A DNA stretch of 64,000 nucleotides from Sphingomonas sp. PP-F2F-A104-K0414 (GTDB lineage Bacteria > Pseudomonadota > Alphaproteobacteria > Sphingomonadales > Sphingomonadaceae), in assembly GCF_004340945.1 (NCBI RefSeq), contig NZ_SLYD01000001.1, forward strand, positions 186,001 through 250,000, given 5' to 3'. The translations under genes and the position numbers were made by a program. The notes under the pieces were generated by a model, which worked only from the letters and a program-made list of their open reading frames with translations, was not told the DNA's origin and did not search any database. Below are positions 9,449 to 20,737 of the stretch, one piece after another. Position 1 is the stretch's first letter; every line of letters starts with the position of its first letter.

Positions 9449-10977
9449 CCGATCCCAACCCTGGCCCGATCCGCAAAGTCGTCATCGTCGGCGGGGGGAC
9501 CGCCGGCTGGATGGCCGCCGCGGCCGCCGCCCGCTATCTAGACGATGGCCAGCGCCAGGTCGTCCTGATCGAGTCCGACGCGATCGGCACGGTCGGCGTC
9601 GGCGAGGCGACGATCCCGCCGATCCTTGGCTTCAACGCGCTGCTCGGGATCGACGAACGCGACTTCCTCCGCGCGACCGGCGCCACCTTCAAGCTCGGCA
9701 TCGAGTTCGTCGGCTGGGACACCGGCGACGATCGCTACATGCACGCTTTCGGCGGGCATGGCCGCGACATCCAGGGGCTCGCCTTCCACCAACTCTGGCT
9801 GAAATTGCGCGATCGTCCCGGTATCGGCGCGCTCGAGGAATATGCCCCCTCCGCGGTGGCGGCCTATCTACACAAGTTCGGCCAGCCTGGCGGCCAGCCA
9901 CCGCTCGCCTACGCCTATCATTTCGACGCCGGGCTCTACGCGGCGTTCCTCCGCCGCCGTGCCGAGGCCGGTGGCGTCACCCGGATCGAAGGGCGGATCA
10001 CCGGCACCGATCGCGATCCACTGACCGGCCATGTCCGCGCCGTTCGCCTCGAAGGTGGCCAATCGGTCGACGGCGACCTGTTCATCGACTGTTCCGGCTT
10101 CCGCAGCCTGTTGCTCGGCGAAACGATGGGCGTGGCGTTCGAGGACTGGTCGCACTGGCTCCCCTGCGATCGCGCAGTCGCGGTGCCGACCGAACCGAGC
10201 ACGCCGCTATTGCCCTATACGCGGGCGACCGCGCGCACCGCCGGCTGGCAATGGCGGATCCCGCTCCAGCATCGCACCGGCAATGGCCATGTCTATTCCA
10301 GCGCGCACATCTCGGATGACGAGGCGACCGCTACGTTGCTCGCGAACCTCGACTCGAAACCGACCGCCGAGCCGCGCCAGTTGCGGTTCAAGGCGGGGCG
10401 CCGGGAAAGGCTGTGGGAGGGCAACGTCGTCGCGCTTGGCCTCGCGGGAGGGTTTCTCGAGCCACTCGAATCGACGAGCATCCACCTGATCCAGACCGGC
10501 ATCTCGAAGCTGTTCGCGCTGTTCCCCGACCGCGGTTTCTCCGCCGTCGAACGCGACGAGTATAACCGCCTGATGGGTGACGCCTACACCTCGGTCCGCG
10601 ACTTCATCATCCTGCACTACCACGCCACCCGGCGCGACGATTCCGCGTTCTGGCGGCATGTCCGGACGATGCCGATCCCCGACAGCCTGACGCGAAAGCT
10701 CACGCTGTTCCGCAAAAACGCCCGCATCTTCCGCTACGACGATGAACTTTTCGGGATTTCGAGCTGGGTGCAGGTGCTGCTCGGGCAGGATGTCGTCCCG
10801 GTCGGTTATGACCCGATCGTCGATGCGCTCGATGCCGACCGCGTTGCGGACGCGGTCCGTCAGATCCGCGGGGCGACGTTGCGCACGGCGCAGGCATTGC
10901 CCGGCCATGGCGACTTCGTTGCGACACATGGCCGGTTTGAGGGCGTCCCGCCCATGCGGTCCCCAGTTCGAACCTGA
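9445..10977 (+). CDS. Tryptophan-halogenase-family flavoprotein, motif-complete copy 2
   Basis: A 510-residue protein closely related to the first gene of the operon. It has GGGTAGWMAAAAA for FAD binding, ATFKLGIEF with the catalytic Lys, WQWRIPLQHR (WxWxIP) and EPLESTSIHL with the catalytic Glu. Both intact copies keep the HYHATxRDDS block near the C-terminus, which is common to TBDR-linked members. The ATG overlaps the previous stop by 4 bp. Two intact copies flank a degenerate one, which suggests serial tandem duplication followed by specialisation. The substrate and halide are not predictable from sequence. A strong hairpin (10991-11026) ends the operon. Confidence 0.92.
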   Translation: MTDPNPGPIRKVVIVGGGTAGWMAAAAAARYLDDGQRQVVLIESDAIGTVGVGEATIPPILGFNALLGIDERDFLRATGATFKLGIEFVGWDTGDDRYMHAFGGHGRDIQGLAFHQLWLKLRDRPGIGALEEYAPSAVAAYLHKFGQPGGQPPLAYAYHFDAGLYAAFLRRRAEAGGVTRIEGRITGTDRDPLTGHVRAVRLEGGQSVDGDLFIDCSGFRSLLLGETMGVAFEDWSHWLPCDRAVAVPTEPSTPLLPYTRATARTAGWQWRIPLQHRTGNGHVYSSAHISDDEATATLLANLDSKPTAEPRQLRFKAGRRERLWEGNVVALGLAGGFLEPLESTSIHLIQTGISKLFALFPDRGFSAVERDEYNRLMGDAYTSVRDFIILHYHATRRDDSAFWRHVRTMPIPDSLTRKLTLFRKNARIFRYDDELFGISSWVQVLLGQDVVPVGYDPIVDALDADRVADAVRQIRGATLRTAQALPGHGDFVATHGRFEGVPPMRSPVRT

Positions 10978-10990
10978 CGCCCAAAACATT

Positions 10991-11026
10991 TCGGCCCCGA
11001 GGCGCGCCTAAGCGCCTCGGGGCCGA
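10991..11026. terminator. Bidirectional hairpin terminator
   Basis: Two 14-nt perfect complementary arms (10991-11004 and 11013-11026) enclose an 8-nt loop. The hairpin lies between the convergent halogenase operon and the MHS transporter. It lacks a long T tract on either side, so its efficiency is uncertain, but its position and stem strength fit a shared terminator. Confidence 0.75.
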
Positions 11027-11050
11027 TCAGGTTGTCGGTAACGCAGTAGC

Positions 11051-12718
11051 TCAGCCGTGCAGCGACCGACGGAACGTCTCTGGCAGGAACACCAACCCGA
11101 CCAAGGCCGTCACCGCGCAGGCGACGATCGGATACCAGAGCCCGTAATAGATATCCCCGGTCGCCGCGACCATCGCGAACGCCGCGGTCGGCAAGAACCC
11201 GCCGAACCAGCCATTGCCGATATGATAGGGCAGCGACATCGAGGTGTAGCGGATCCGCGTCGGGAACAGCTCGACCAGCAACGCGGCGATCGGCCCGTAG
11301 ACCATCGTCACGTACAGCACGAGGATCACGAGGATCGCGACGACCATCGGCTTGTTGATCTGCGCCGGATCAGCCTTTTCGGGGTAACCCACCGCGGTCA
11401 GCGCGGTCTTCACCTCGGTCTGGAACGCCTTGATCGCCGCCGCCTTATCAGGCCCAGACACGACCGCCGGGTTGACGACCGGGATGGTCGCGCCGCCGAT
11501 ATGGATCTGCGCGACGGTGCCCGCGGGCGCGATCACATTGGCGTACGAAATGCCGGCCTTCGCCAGATACGCCTTGGCGATGTCGCACGAGCTCTTGTCG
11601 AACTTGTTCTTGCCGACCGGGTCGAACTGCACCGAGCATTCGTCGGGATTGGCGACGATGCTCACCGGCGAATTGGCCTGCGCCGCATACAGCGCGGGGT
11701 TGGCGGCCTTCGACAGCGCGTGGAACAGCGGCATGTAGGTCAGCGCGGCGAGCGCGCAGCCGGTCAGGATGATGTATTTCCGCCCGATCCTGTCCGACAG
11801 CCAGCCGAAGAAGATGAACGCCGGCGTGGCGATCAGCAGCGCGATCGCGATCAGGATGTTGGTGGTCGGCCCATCGACGCGCAGGTTTTTCTCGAGGAAG
11901 AACAGCGCGTAGAACTGGCTGGTGTAGAACACGACGCCCTGCCCGACGACCGCACCGAACAGCGCGATCAGCACGACCTTGAGGTTGCTCCACTGCCCGA
12001 ACGCTTCGGTCAGCGGCGCCTTCGAGGTCTTGCCCTCGTCCTTCATCTTCTGGAACACCGGGCTCTCTTCGAGCTGCATGCGGATCCAGAGCGACACCGC
12101 CAGCAACGCGATCGAGACGATGAACGGGATACGCCAGCCCCAAGCCGCGAACGCCTCTTCGCCGACCAGAGTCCGCACGCCGATCACGATCAACAGCGCC
12201 GCGAACAGCCCGAGCGATGCAGTGGTCTGGATGAAGCTGGTGAACAGCCCGCGCTTCTTGTCGGGTGCGTGTTCCGCGACATAGGTCGCGGCACCACCAT
12301 ATTCGCCGCCGAGCGCAAGGCCCTGCAACAGGCGCAGCACGACCAGCGCGATCGGCGCGGCGACGCCGACCGATGCGTAGCTCGGGAGCAGACCGACCAG
12401 GAAGGTCGACAGGCCCATGATCGCCATCGTGACGAGGAAGGTGTTCTTGCGCCCGACGACATCGCCGATCCGTCCGAACACGAGCGCGCCGAACGGCCGC
12501 ACCGCGAACCCGGCCGCGAACGCCGCGAGCGCGAAGATGAACCCGGTGGTCTCGTTGACGCCCGAGAAGAACTGCGCGGTGATGATCGTCGCCAGCAGGC
12601 CGTAGAGATAGAAATCATACCATTCGAACACCGCACCCAACGAGGATGCGATGATGATGAGCGGCTGGCTCTGTTCCACGTGCCCAAGGGTCGATGCGTC
12701 CCCGGTTGTAGTCGCCAT
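11051..12718 (-). CDS. MHS-family MFS carboxylate/H+ symporter with periplasmic insert
   Basis: A 555-residue inner-membrane transporter of the metabolite:H+ symporter branch of the major facilitator superfamily. Twelve membrane segments can be traced. Typical blocks are FEWYDFYLYG in TM1, RPFGALVFGRIGD after TM2, RLLQGLALGGEYGG in TM4 and ELFPTRIRYTSMS late in the protein. The usual length is ~430-450 residues. The excess is a hydrophilic insert of ~120 residues (about 337-457) between TM9 and TM10, which topology places in the periplasm; it holds two Cys (NPDECSVQ, SSCDIAK). It lies 49 bp downstream of the DcaP-like porin on the same strand and is divergent from acs, so acetate or another short carboxylate is a reasonable substrate guess. 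Confidence 0.88.
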   Translation of the reverse strand: MATTTGDASTLGHVEQSQPLIIIASSLGAVFEWYDFYLYGLLATIITAQFFSGVNETTGFIFALAAFAAGFAVRPFGALVFGRIGDVVGRKNTFLVTMAIMGLSTFLVGLLPSYASVGVAAPIALVVLRLLQGLALGGEYGGAATYVAEHAPDKKRGLFTSFIQTTASLGLFAALLIVIGVRTLVGEEAFAAWGWRIPFIVSIALLAVSLWIRMQLEESPVFQKMKDEGKTSKAPLTEAFGQWSNLKVVLIALFGAVVGQGVVFYTSQFYALFFLEKNLRVDGPTTNILIAIALLIATPAFIFFGWLSDRIGRKYIILTGCALAALTYMPLFHALSKAANPALYAAQANSPVSIVANPDECSVQFDPVGKNKFDKSSCDIAKAYLAKAGISYANVIAPAGTVAQIHIGGATIPVVNPAVVSGPDKAAAIKAFQTEVKTALTAVGYPEKADPAQINKPMVVAILVILVLYVTMVYGPIAALLVELFPTRIRYTSMSLPYHIGNGWFGGFLPTAAFAMVAATGDIYYGLWYPIVACAVTALVGLVFLPETFRRSLHG

Positions 12719-12767
12719 GGCGGTATCCTCTCAGGTGGTGCGGTGGGGATTCTGCAGCGTTGGGCAG

Positions 12768-14225
12768 TCAGAACCCGTATTTGAATGCGAATTCGAGGCG
12801 ATCGAGCGCGCCGGTGTCACCGGAGACGAGTTCGCGCACGGCGTGGCGATATTCCACGCCGATGTCGAAGCCCTTGCCCGGCGACCAGAACAGGTTGCCC
12901 GCGCCGCCATAGGACTTGGCGTTCGCCAGCCCCGTGACGATCACGCCGGCCGGATAATTGGCCGACTGGTAGCTGCCCATGAGCGTCGAGTGGATCGCAT
13001 CGGTCCAGCCGATACGGAACGCCGCGAAGGCCGCGAAATTATCGATCCGCTCGAGCTGGGTCGCGGTGCCGCCGTAGATCGCGTCGGGGACGTATCCCAA
13101 TCCCAGATAGCGGCCGATGCCCTGCCCGTAGGTCGCCATGAAGCGTAGGTCGTGACGCTTTCCGATCGGGATCTTGCCAGACCCGGAAACGCCCCAGCCG
13201 AAAGCGGTATCGCCGCTGCCCAGCGTATCGGTGCGCAGTTCACGCGCGATACCGGCCAGCGCGAAATCTCCGAATGTCGGCTTCCAGTTCACGCGTGCCA
13301 CCACGTCGGGCAGGCGATCGTCATCCGTGTCGACCAGCGCCGCATTGGCCGGCAGCGCGGTTTCCGTTTCGGGGTTCTCGGCCGCGATCTGCAACGTCAG
13401 GCCGGATCGCAACGGGATGGTGTAGCGGACCTGGGCCTGGCGGTTGAACACCGTGCCGTCCAGCGGTCCGACGAAATCCGTCGTCTCCGGCAGCACCGCG
13501 ATGTTCTGGAAAGTCGACCATTCCTGGCCGACCAACAGGTTGCCATATTCGATGAAGCCGCGGCGGAAGGTGGGCGTGTAGGGATTGGTCGCACGCTGCG
13601 CGCCGACCGGCGCCGTCGCGAGCGCGAAATCGAACTCCACCAGCGTCTTGATGTCGGTGCCGTTCATCGGCGTCGACGTGCTGAACTGCAGGCGGGTCTG
13701 GCGTGCGGAGAGCAGCAGATCCTGTGTGGAGAACCCGCCGCCGACCGGAATCTGCTGCGGCAGGAAGAACTCCTTGCCCAGCCCGCCGACCGCGGCTTCG
13801 CCATCGCTGTAGCGGCTGGCAATGACGTTGAGGCGAACGAAGCCGCCGAGCTTGACCGTCGTGTTGCCGACGCGGAAACCGTCGGTCGGTGCCGAATTTG
13901 CCGCGACAGGCTTGGCCTGGGCCACGTTGGTCGCGCCGGGCGATCGGCCTAGCGACTCGGATGCCACGCTCATCGACGACGCGGTCATGGGATTGGTGTT
14001 CATGGGAGCCGGGTTCATGGCAGTCGGGGCGATCGGCGCCGCAGCGGTCGCGCGCGCTGCATTCAGCTCGCCGCGCAGATCCTGCACGGCGGCTTCGAGC
14101 GCCTTCAATCGCGTCTCGAGCTCGATCTCGCGTGCCGTCTGCGCCTGCGCCATACCCGGTACCAGCGCAGTACCCGCCAGCAACGCCGTCAAGGCCAGCC
14201 TCGTCTTGAATGCCATCCGTGTCAT
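12768..14225 (-). CDS. DcaP-type outer-membrane porin
   Basis: A 485-residue outer-membrane protein. It has a signal peptide (cleavage near GMAQAQ), then a heptad-rich coiled-coil stretch EIELETRLKALEAAVQDLR and a Ala/Pro/Met/Asn-rich linker. A beta-barrel beginning GFRVGNTTVKLGGFVRLN follows and ends with LDRLEFAFKYGF. The coiled coil plus barrel architecture is that of DcaP-like trimeric porins, known for dicarboxylate uptake in Acinetobacter. ATG at 14225 has GGAG about 8 nt upstream; an in-frame ATG at 14216 is an alternative. It appears to be the first gene of an operon with the MHS transporter, supplying the outer-membrane step for the same solute. Confidence 0.85.
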   Translation of the reverse strand: MTRMAFKTRLALTALLAGTALVPGMAQAQTAREIELETRLKALEAAVQDLRGELNAARATAAAPIAPTAMNPAPMNTNPMTASSMSVASESLGRSPGATNVAQAKPVAANSAPTDGFRVGNTTVKLGGFVRLNVIASRYSDGEAAVGGLGKEFFLPQQIPVGGGFSTQDLLLSARQTRLQFSTSTPMNGTDIKTLVEFDFALATAPVGAQRATNPYTPTFRRGFIEYGNLLVGQEWSTFQNIAVLPETTDFVGPLDGTVFNRQAQVRYTIPLRSGLTLQIAAENPETETALPANAALVDTDDDRLPDVVARVNWKPTFGDFALAGIARELRTDTLGSGDTAFGWGVSGSGKIPIGKRHDLRFMATYGQGIGRYLGLGYVPDAIYGGTATQLERIDNFAAFAAFRIGWTDAIHSTLMGSYQSANYPAGVIVTGLANAKSYGGAGNLFWSPGKGFDIGVEYRHAVRELVSGDTGALDRLEFAFKYGF

Positions 14226-14370
14226 CCCCGTCTCCGCGCTCTTCCACTGGTCTTACGCGTGGAATTAGCGTCGTCATCATGGCGCATTGCGTCCGCCCGT
14301 CCATCCCTTACTTTGGTGCGGGATGATCGCCCGAACACGACCGCGTACAGCGCGGCAAAAGGAGAGCCAG
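14226..14370. promoter_or_regulatory. Divergent promoter region, porin/transporter versus acs
   Basis: This 145-bp intergenic region must contain promoters for the porin-transporter operon and for acs. If the CrbR-like regulator encoded just downstream acts as in Vibrio and Pseudomonas, its binding site should be here. I saw no unambiguous palindrome. Confidence 0.4.
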
Positions 14371-16322
<1,952 letters not shown>

Positions 16323-16326
<4 letters not shown>

Positions 16327-16946
16327 CCCGAACGATCCTCATCGCCGACGATCACCCGCTGTTCCGCCAGGCGCTCAAACTGGCGGTCGGCCGCGCCGCG
16401 CCCGACGCGGTGGTGATAGAGGCGGGGCAGCTCTGCGAGGCGGTCGATGCGGTGCGCGCGGCGGAACGGCTTGATTTGATTCTGCTGGACCTGCGGATGC
16501 CGGGCTCGGAAGGTTTCGCGGGGGTGGCGCTGCTCCACGCCGAGCGCCCCGAGACGCCGATCATGGTGATATCTTCGGCGGACGAAGCCGAGGCAGCACC
16601 GCGTGCGCGGGCCTATGGCGCGATCGGCTTCGTCTCGAAAACCGCCGACCTCGCCACGCTGGAAAACGCGGTCGCCCGAGCCCTCGCTGGCGAACGAGAC
16701 GCGCCGATCGAAGGTGCTTCCGTCGATGACATGGCGACACGCGTCGCGAGCCTCACCCCGACCGAACTGAAAGTCCTGCTCGGCGTGCTGGCCGGCCGCC
16801 TGAACAAGCAAGTCGCCTTCGACCTCGGCATTTCGGAAGGCACGGTAAAGGGTCACATGACCGCGATCCTGCGCAAACTCGGGGTGCAGAACCGGACGCA
16901 GGCAGTGCTGGCGGCACGAGCGATGGATATCCACTTCGCCGACTGA
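16323..16946 (+). CDS. crbR: LuxR-type response regulator, CrbR-like
   Basis: A 207-residue two-component response regulator. The receiver domain (1-~120) starts [16 protein letters not shown] with the acidic pocket DD. The phospho-acceptor Asp is in [10 protein letters not shown], and the conserved Lys is in FVSKTA. A LuxR/FixJ-type HTH (~140-205) follows, with [20 protein letters not shown] and [10 protein letters not shown]. The start ATG at 16323 overlaps the acs stop, so it is co-transcribed and translationally coupled with acs. In Vibrio and Pseudomonas the CrbS/CrbR pair activates acs during the acetate switch. The orthology here rests on domain layout and adjacency and has not been tested by phylogeny. 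Confidence 0.88.
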
Positions 16947-17264
16947 GGCCACCGCCCCCCGAAACTGCGCACCGCAACTACCCCAACCACTCCGTCACCC
17001 CGGACTCGTTCCGAGGTCCACCGCTCCGCAAACCAGCGGCCGACGATGTGCGGCACCGTGGATGCCGGAACGAGCCCGGCATGACGGGGATATATAAGCT
17101 TCTCTCGCATGGCTGAATGCCGCACCTTGCAATCCTCCCCCGCCAGGGGGAGGTGGCGCCGAAGGCGACGGAGGGGGAGGCCCTCGCAACAGACGTTTCC
17201 CTTTCCTCCCCCTCCGTCAGGCAAGCGCCTGCCACCTCCCCCTGGCGGGGAGGATCGAGAAGAC
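16947..17264. repeat. Intergenic region filled with extragenic inverted repeats
   Basis: This 318-bp gap between convergent genes holds two sphingomonad-type repeats. One is an imperfect inverted repeat (~17000-17085): a CCGGACTCGTTCC...GTCCAC arm faces GTGGATGCCGGAACGAGCCCGG. The other is a large inverted repeat with arms 17132-17180 and 17204-17254. Each arm of the second contains a smaller hairpin of the CCTCCCC-N4-GGGGAGG type (17134-17153 and 17235-17253). The repeats probably also stop transcription from both sides. No gene is seen here. Confidence 0.8.
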
Positions 17265-20200
17265 TCAACTCCCTCGCGCCGCGGCGGCCGAAGCCTCCTC
17301 GATAAACCGCCACAAATCCGCCGGCACCACCGGCTTGGTCAGCACTACGAGCCCCACACACCGCGGATCCTCCGCCACCGCGCGATCCGCCGTCACCAGC
17401 GCAATCGCCGGCGCCGGCACCATCGCCCGCAACCGCGCAACCACGTCGAGCCCGTCCTCCGCCTCGTCCAGATGGAAGTCGACCAGCGCCACATCCGGCT
17501 CCTCGTCCGCCGCCAGTTCCATCGCCTCGGCGATCGTCGCCGCCAGCAACGGCACGCACCGCCGCGCGCGCAACGCCGCATCGAGCGCCGCGAGGATCGT
17601 CGCGTCGTTGTCGAGACACAGCACCCGCAACCCCGGCACCAGCGCACGCGTCGCCAACGGCGTTGGCAACGCCACGTCCAGCCCGGCCGGCGCCAGCGGC
17701 ACCCGCACCGCAAACGTCGTTCCCCGCCCCGGCTCCGACCGCAGCTCGACTGCCGCCCCAAGCAACCGCGCGATACGCCGGACGATCGCCAGCCCCAGCC
17801 CGACGCCGCCGCCTGCGCTCCCCTTGCTCTCCAGCCGCTCGAACTCCTCGAAGATCCGCTCGCGATCACCCGCAGCAATCCCCGGCCCGTTATCGCGCAC
17901 CTCAATCAGCACATCGTGACCCCTGCGCCGCGCCCCGATCCAGATCCGCCCATCCGCCGAATAGCGCACCGCGTTCGACAGGAAATTCTGCAGGATCGAG
18001 CGCAGCAACGACCGATCCGTCGCCACGCTGAACGCCCCCGGATGCGCCGCCAGCACCAGCCCGCGCTCGCCCGCCAGCGGCCGGAACTGCACCGCCAGTT
18101 CCTCGATCAACGCCCCCAGCGCAAACCGCTCGACCTTTGGCACGACGCCCCCCGCATCGAGCCGCGACACGTCGAGCAGCGCGCGCAGCAACGTGTCCGC
18201 CGACCCGATCGCGCCATCGATCGCACGCACCAGTTCCGCCTGGTGCGGCGCCCTGTCCTCGGCAAGCGCCGCGCAGAACAGCCGCGCCGCATGCAACGGC
18301 TGCAACAGATCGTGGCTCGCCGCCGCCAGGAACCGCGTCTTGTCGCGCGTCGCGGTCTCGGCGATCGCGCGCGCCTCGCCAAGCATATGGTTCGACCGCG
18401 CGAGATCCTGCGTCCGCGCCGCCACCCGCGCCTCGAGATCGGCCTGCGCCTCCTTCTCCGCGGTGATGTCGGTGAAACTCTGGACGTACCCGCCCCCCGG
18501 CATCGGTCGCCCGACCATCTTGATCCAGCGCCCCGATGGCCGTTGCCGCTCGAAACTGTGCGGCGTGCCGCGCGCGAGGTGTGCCACCCGCCGACCGACA
18601 TGCGCCGCGATATCACCGACCCCCTCGCGCTCGGCATTGTAGCGGATCAGGTCGGCGATCGAGCGTCCGACCACGACATAGCCCTCGGGATAGTCGAACA
18701 TCTCGACATAGCGCGGATTCCACGCGACCAGCCTTAGGTCTGCGTCAATCACGCTCACACCCGGATCGATCGTCTCCAGCGTCGCCGACAGCAGCGTGCG
18801 CGAGAACCGCAGCGAGCGCCCGCGCTGGTCTAGCAGCCGGACCACGTCGCTGACGTCGATCGCGGACCCGGCGATGCTCGATGCGACGATCTTGCGTGCC
18901 GAAGGAGCACCGATCACGCCCGCGATCAGCCGCTCGGCGGTACGTGCGGCAGGGCCGTCGATCGGCGCGCGCAGGTCCGGCGACCCCAGACCGATCGCCT
19001 CCGCCTCGCCATCGCCGACGAACCGCGCGACCAGCATCCGCAGCTCGCCCAACGTCGTGACGTGGTCGAGCGCCGCGTTCCCCCGATGCCGTTCGCGCAT
19101 GTGCAGCCCGGCCATCAGCGCGACGTTGATACCGAGGCTCCACACCGTGCCGTTGACCAGCGGGGAGCCGATCCGCCAGCCGAGCAACGCATCCGGATCG
19201 AGCCAGCCAAGCGTGAACTGCGCCATCGCCGGCCCGACACCCTCGCCGATCGACGGCAGCAACAGGCAATAGATCCAGACGATCACGCCCCCGATCAGCC
19301 CCGCGCGCGCCGCGGTGTGATTGGCGAAGTTCCAGCCGACCGTCGCGATCAGCGCAGGCGCAAACTGCGCGACGCCGGCGAACGCGATCAGCCCGATCGA
19401 CGCCAGTGGCAGGTCCGCGCCGAGACTCCGCCCGTAAATCAAAGCGACCGCGACGATCGCGGCGATGATGACCCGCCGGACGCGCAGCATCCGCCGACCA
19501 AGCTCGCCCTCGCCCGCCTCGCCGTGCCGCCGGAGGAGCAGCGGCGCGAGCAGGTCATTGGTCGCCATCGTCGACAGCGCGATCGTCTCGACCACCACCA
19601 TCGCCGTGGCGGCGGAGAACCCGCCAAGAAACGCAAGCAGTGCAACGACATGATGCCCTTGCTGCAACGGTACCGTCAGCACGTACAAATCGGGCTCGGC
19701 ATCCCCTGGCAGCAGCGTCATCCCCGCCAGCGCCAGCGGCAACACGAGCACCGAGATCACCACCATGTACGCGATGAACGGCGCGCGCGCGCGCGCGACC
19801 GCCTCGGGGCCCCGCGCTTCGATCACGCCGACGTAGAATTGCCGCGGCAGGCACAGGATCGCCAATGCCGACAACACGGTCCGCACCCAGAAATCGGAAG
19901 TCAGCGCCCCCCAGGTGAAGCCGGATTCAAGTCGAGCGAGCGATGGCGCCAGCGTCGCCGCCGGCAGATCGGCGAGCAACGCCAGCGTCACCACGCCGAG
20001 TACGACGAAGCACAACAGCTTGATCAGCGACTCCGCCGCGATTGCCGCGACTACCCCAGGGTTGCGCCCCGCCACCTCATACCGCCGGGCGCCGAACAGG
20101 ATCGCGAACACGGCGAGCAGCAGCGCGACCAGCACGCCAACCTCTGCCGAACTGCCGACGCCGGCAATCGCGCCGAAGCTCAGCGTCACCGACCGCAACT

Positions 20201-20579
20201 GGAGCGCGATATACGGCACCGATGCGAGCAACGCCGTCCCCGCGACGATCGCCGCCGTCCCCCGACTGCGGCCGTAGCGTGCCGAAATGAAGTCGGAGAT
20301 CGAACTCGATCCCTCCTCGCGCGCCAGCCGCACCAGCCGCGCGAGAAACTTCGGCGCGAGCAGGAACACCAGCGCCGGCCCGAGATAGATGGCGAGGTAA
20401 TCCCACCCTCGCGTCGCCGCGGTGCCGACCCCGCCGAAGAACGTCCAGCTGCTGCAATAGACTGCCAGCGACAACGGATACGCGATCCGCCCTAGCCGCT
20501 GCGACAGCCCGCGCCGATCCACCACCCACGCGATCCCGAACAACAGCGCGCCATAACCGAGAATGGCGAGGATGATCAT
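17265..20579 (-). CDS. crbS: SLC5-domain hybrid sensor histidine kinase, CrbS-like
   Basis: A 1104-residue membrane sensor. Residues 1-~490 form a sodium:solute symporter (SLC5/SSSF) domain with about 12-13 membrane segments. Then come a linker, a PAS domain (~590-705, ETIDPGVSVIDADLRLVAWN), a HisKA region with the phospho-acceptor His756 in AAASHDLLQPL, and an ATPase domain (NFLSNA ~865, DNGPG ~896, GVGLGLAI ~925). A C-terminal receiver carries the acceptor Asp ~1034 in ALVDFHLDE. This is the layout of CrbS, a kinase that senses acetate or its flux and controls acs through CrbR. It is convergent with the crbR-like gene, 318 bp apart. The transporter domain may transport or merely sense solute. 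Confidence 0.9.
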   Translation of the reverse strand: MIILAILGYGALLFGIAWVVDRRGLSQRLGRIAYPLSLAVYCSSWTFFGGVGTAATRGWDYLAIYLGPALVFLLAPKFLARLVRLAREEGSSSISDFISARYGRSRGTAAIVAGTALLASVPYIALQLRSVTLSFGAIAGVGSSAEVGVLVALLLAVFAILFGARRYEVAGRNPGVVAAIAAESLIKLLCFVVLGVVTLALLADLPAATLAPSLARLESGFTWGALTSDFWVRTVLSALAILCLPRQFYVGVIEARGPEAVARARAPFIAYMVVISVLVLPLALAGMTLLPGDAEPDLYVLTVPLQQGHHVVALLAFLGGFSAATAMVVVETIALSTMATNDLLAPLLLRRHGEAGEGELGRRMLRVRRVIIAAIVAVALIYGRSLGADLPLASIGLIAFAGVAQFAPALIATVGWNFANHTAARAGLIGGVIVWIYCLLLPSIGEGVGPAMAQFTLGWLDPDALLGWRIGSPLVNGTVWSLGINVALMAGLHMRERHRGNAALDHVTTLGELRMLVARFVGDGEAEAIGLGSPDLRAPIDGPAARTAERLIAGVIGAPSARKIVASSIAGSAIDVSDVVRLLDQRGRSLRFSRTLLSATLETIDPGVSVIDADLRLVAWNPRYVEMFDYPEGYVVVGRSIADLIRYNAEREGVGDIAAHVGRRVAHLARGTPHSFERQRPSGRWIKMVGRPMPGGGYVQSFTDITAEKEAQADLEARVAARTQDLARSNHMLGEARAIAETATRDKTRFLAAASHDLLQPLHAARLFCAALAEDRAPHQAELVRAIDGAIGSADTLLRALLDVSRLDAGGVVPKVERFALGALIEELAVQFRPLAGERGLVLAAHPGAFSVATDRSLLRSILQNFLSNAVRYSADGRIWIGARRRGHDVLIEVRDNGPGIAAGDRERIFEEFERLESKGSAGGGVGLGLAIVRRIARLLGAAVELRSEPGRGTTFAVRVPLAPAGLDVALPTPLATRALVPGLRVLCLDNDATILAALDAALRARRCVPLLAATIAEAMELAADEEPDVALVDFHLDEAEDGLDVVARLRAMVPAPAIALVTADRAVAEDPRCVGLVVLTKPVVPADLWRFIEEASAAAARGS

Positions 20580-20737
20580 CGGTCGGGTGATGGACGCGCT
20601 CCGGTCTGGCGCCGAAGCGCGGTGTCACGACAGACATAGCGCCGATCCGCGCGGTCGGCGACAGCCACCCGGCGTAAACCGAGTGGTTGTCGCTCGCCTC
20701 GATCCTCCCGCCAGGAGGAGGATACGCAGGTGAGAAG
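20580..20737. other. Short intergenic region with a small hairpin
   Basis: This 158-bp gap lies between two same-strand genes, the paoABC operon (20738-24587) and crbS, and should carry the crbS promoter. A weak CCTCC-N5-GGAGG hairpin at 20704-20718 resembles the other extragenic repeats of the window. Nothing else is recognisable. Confidence 0.4.
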
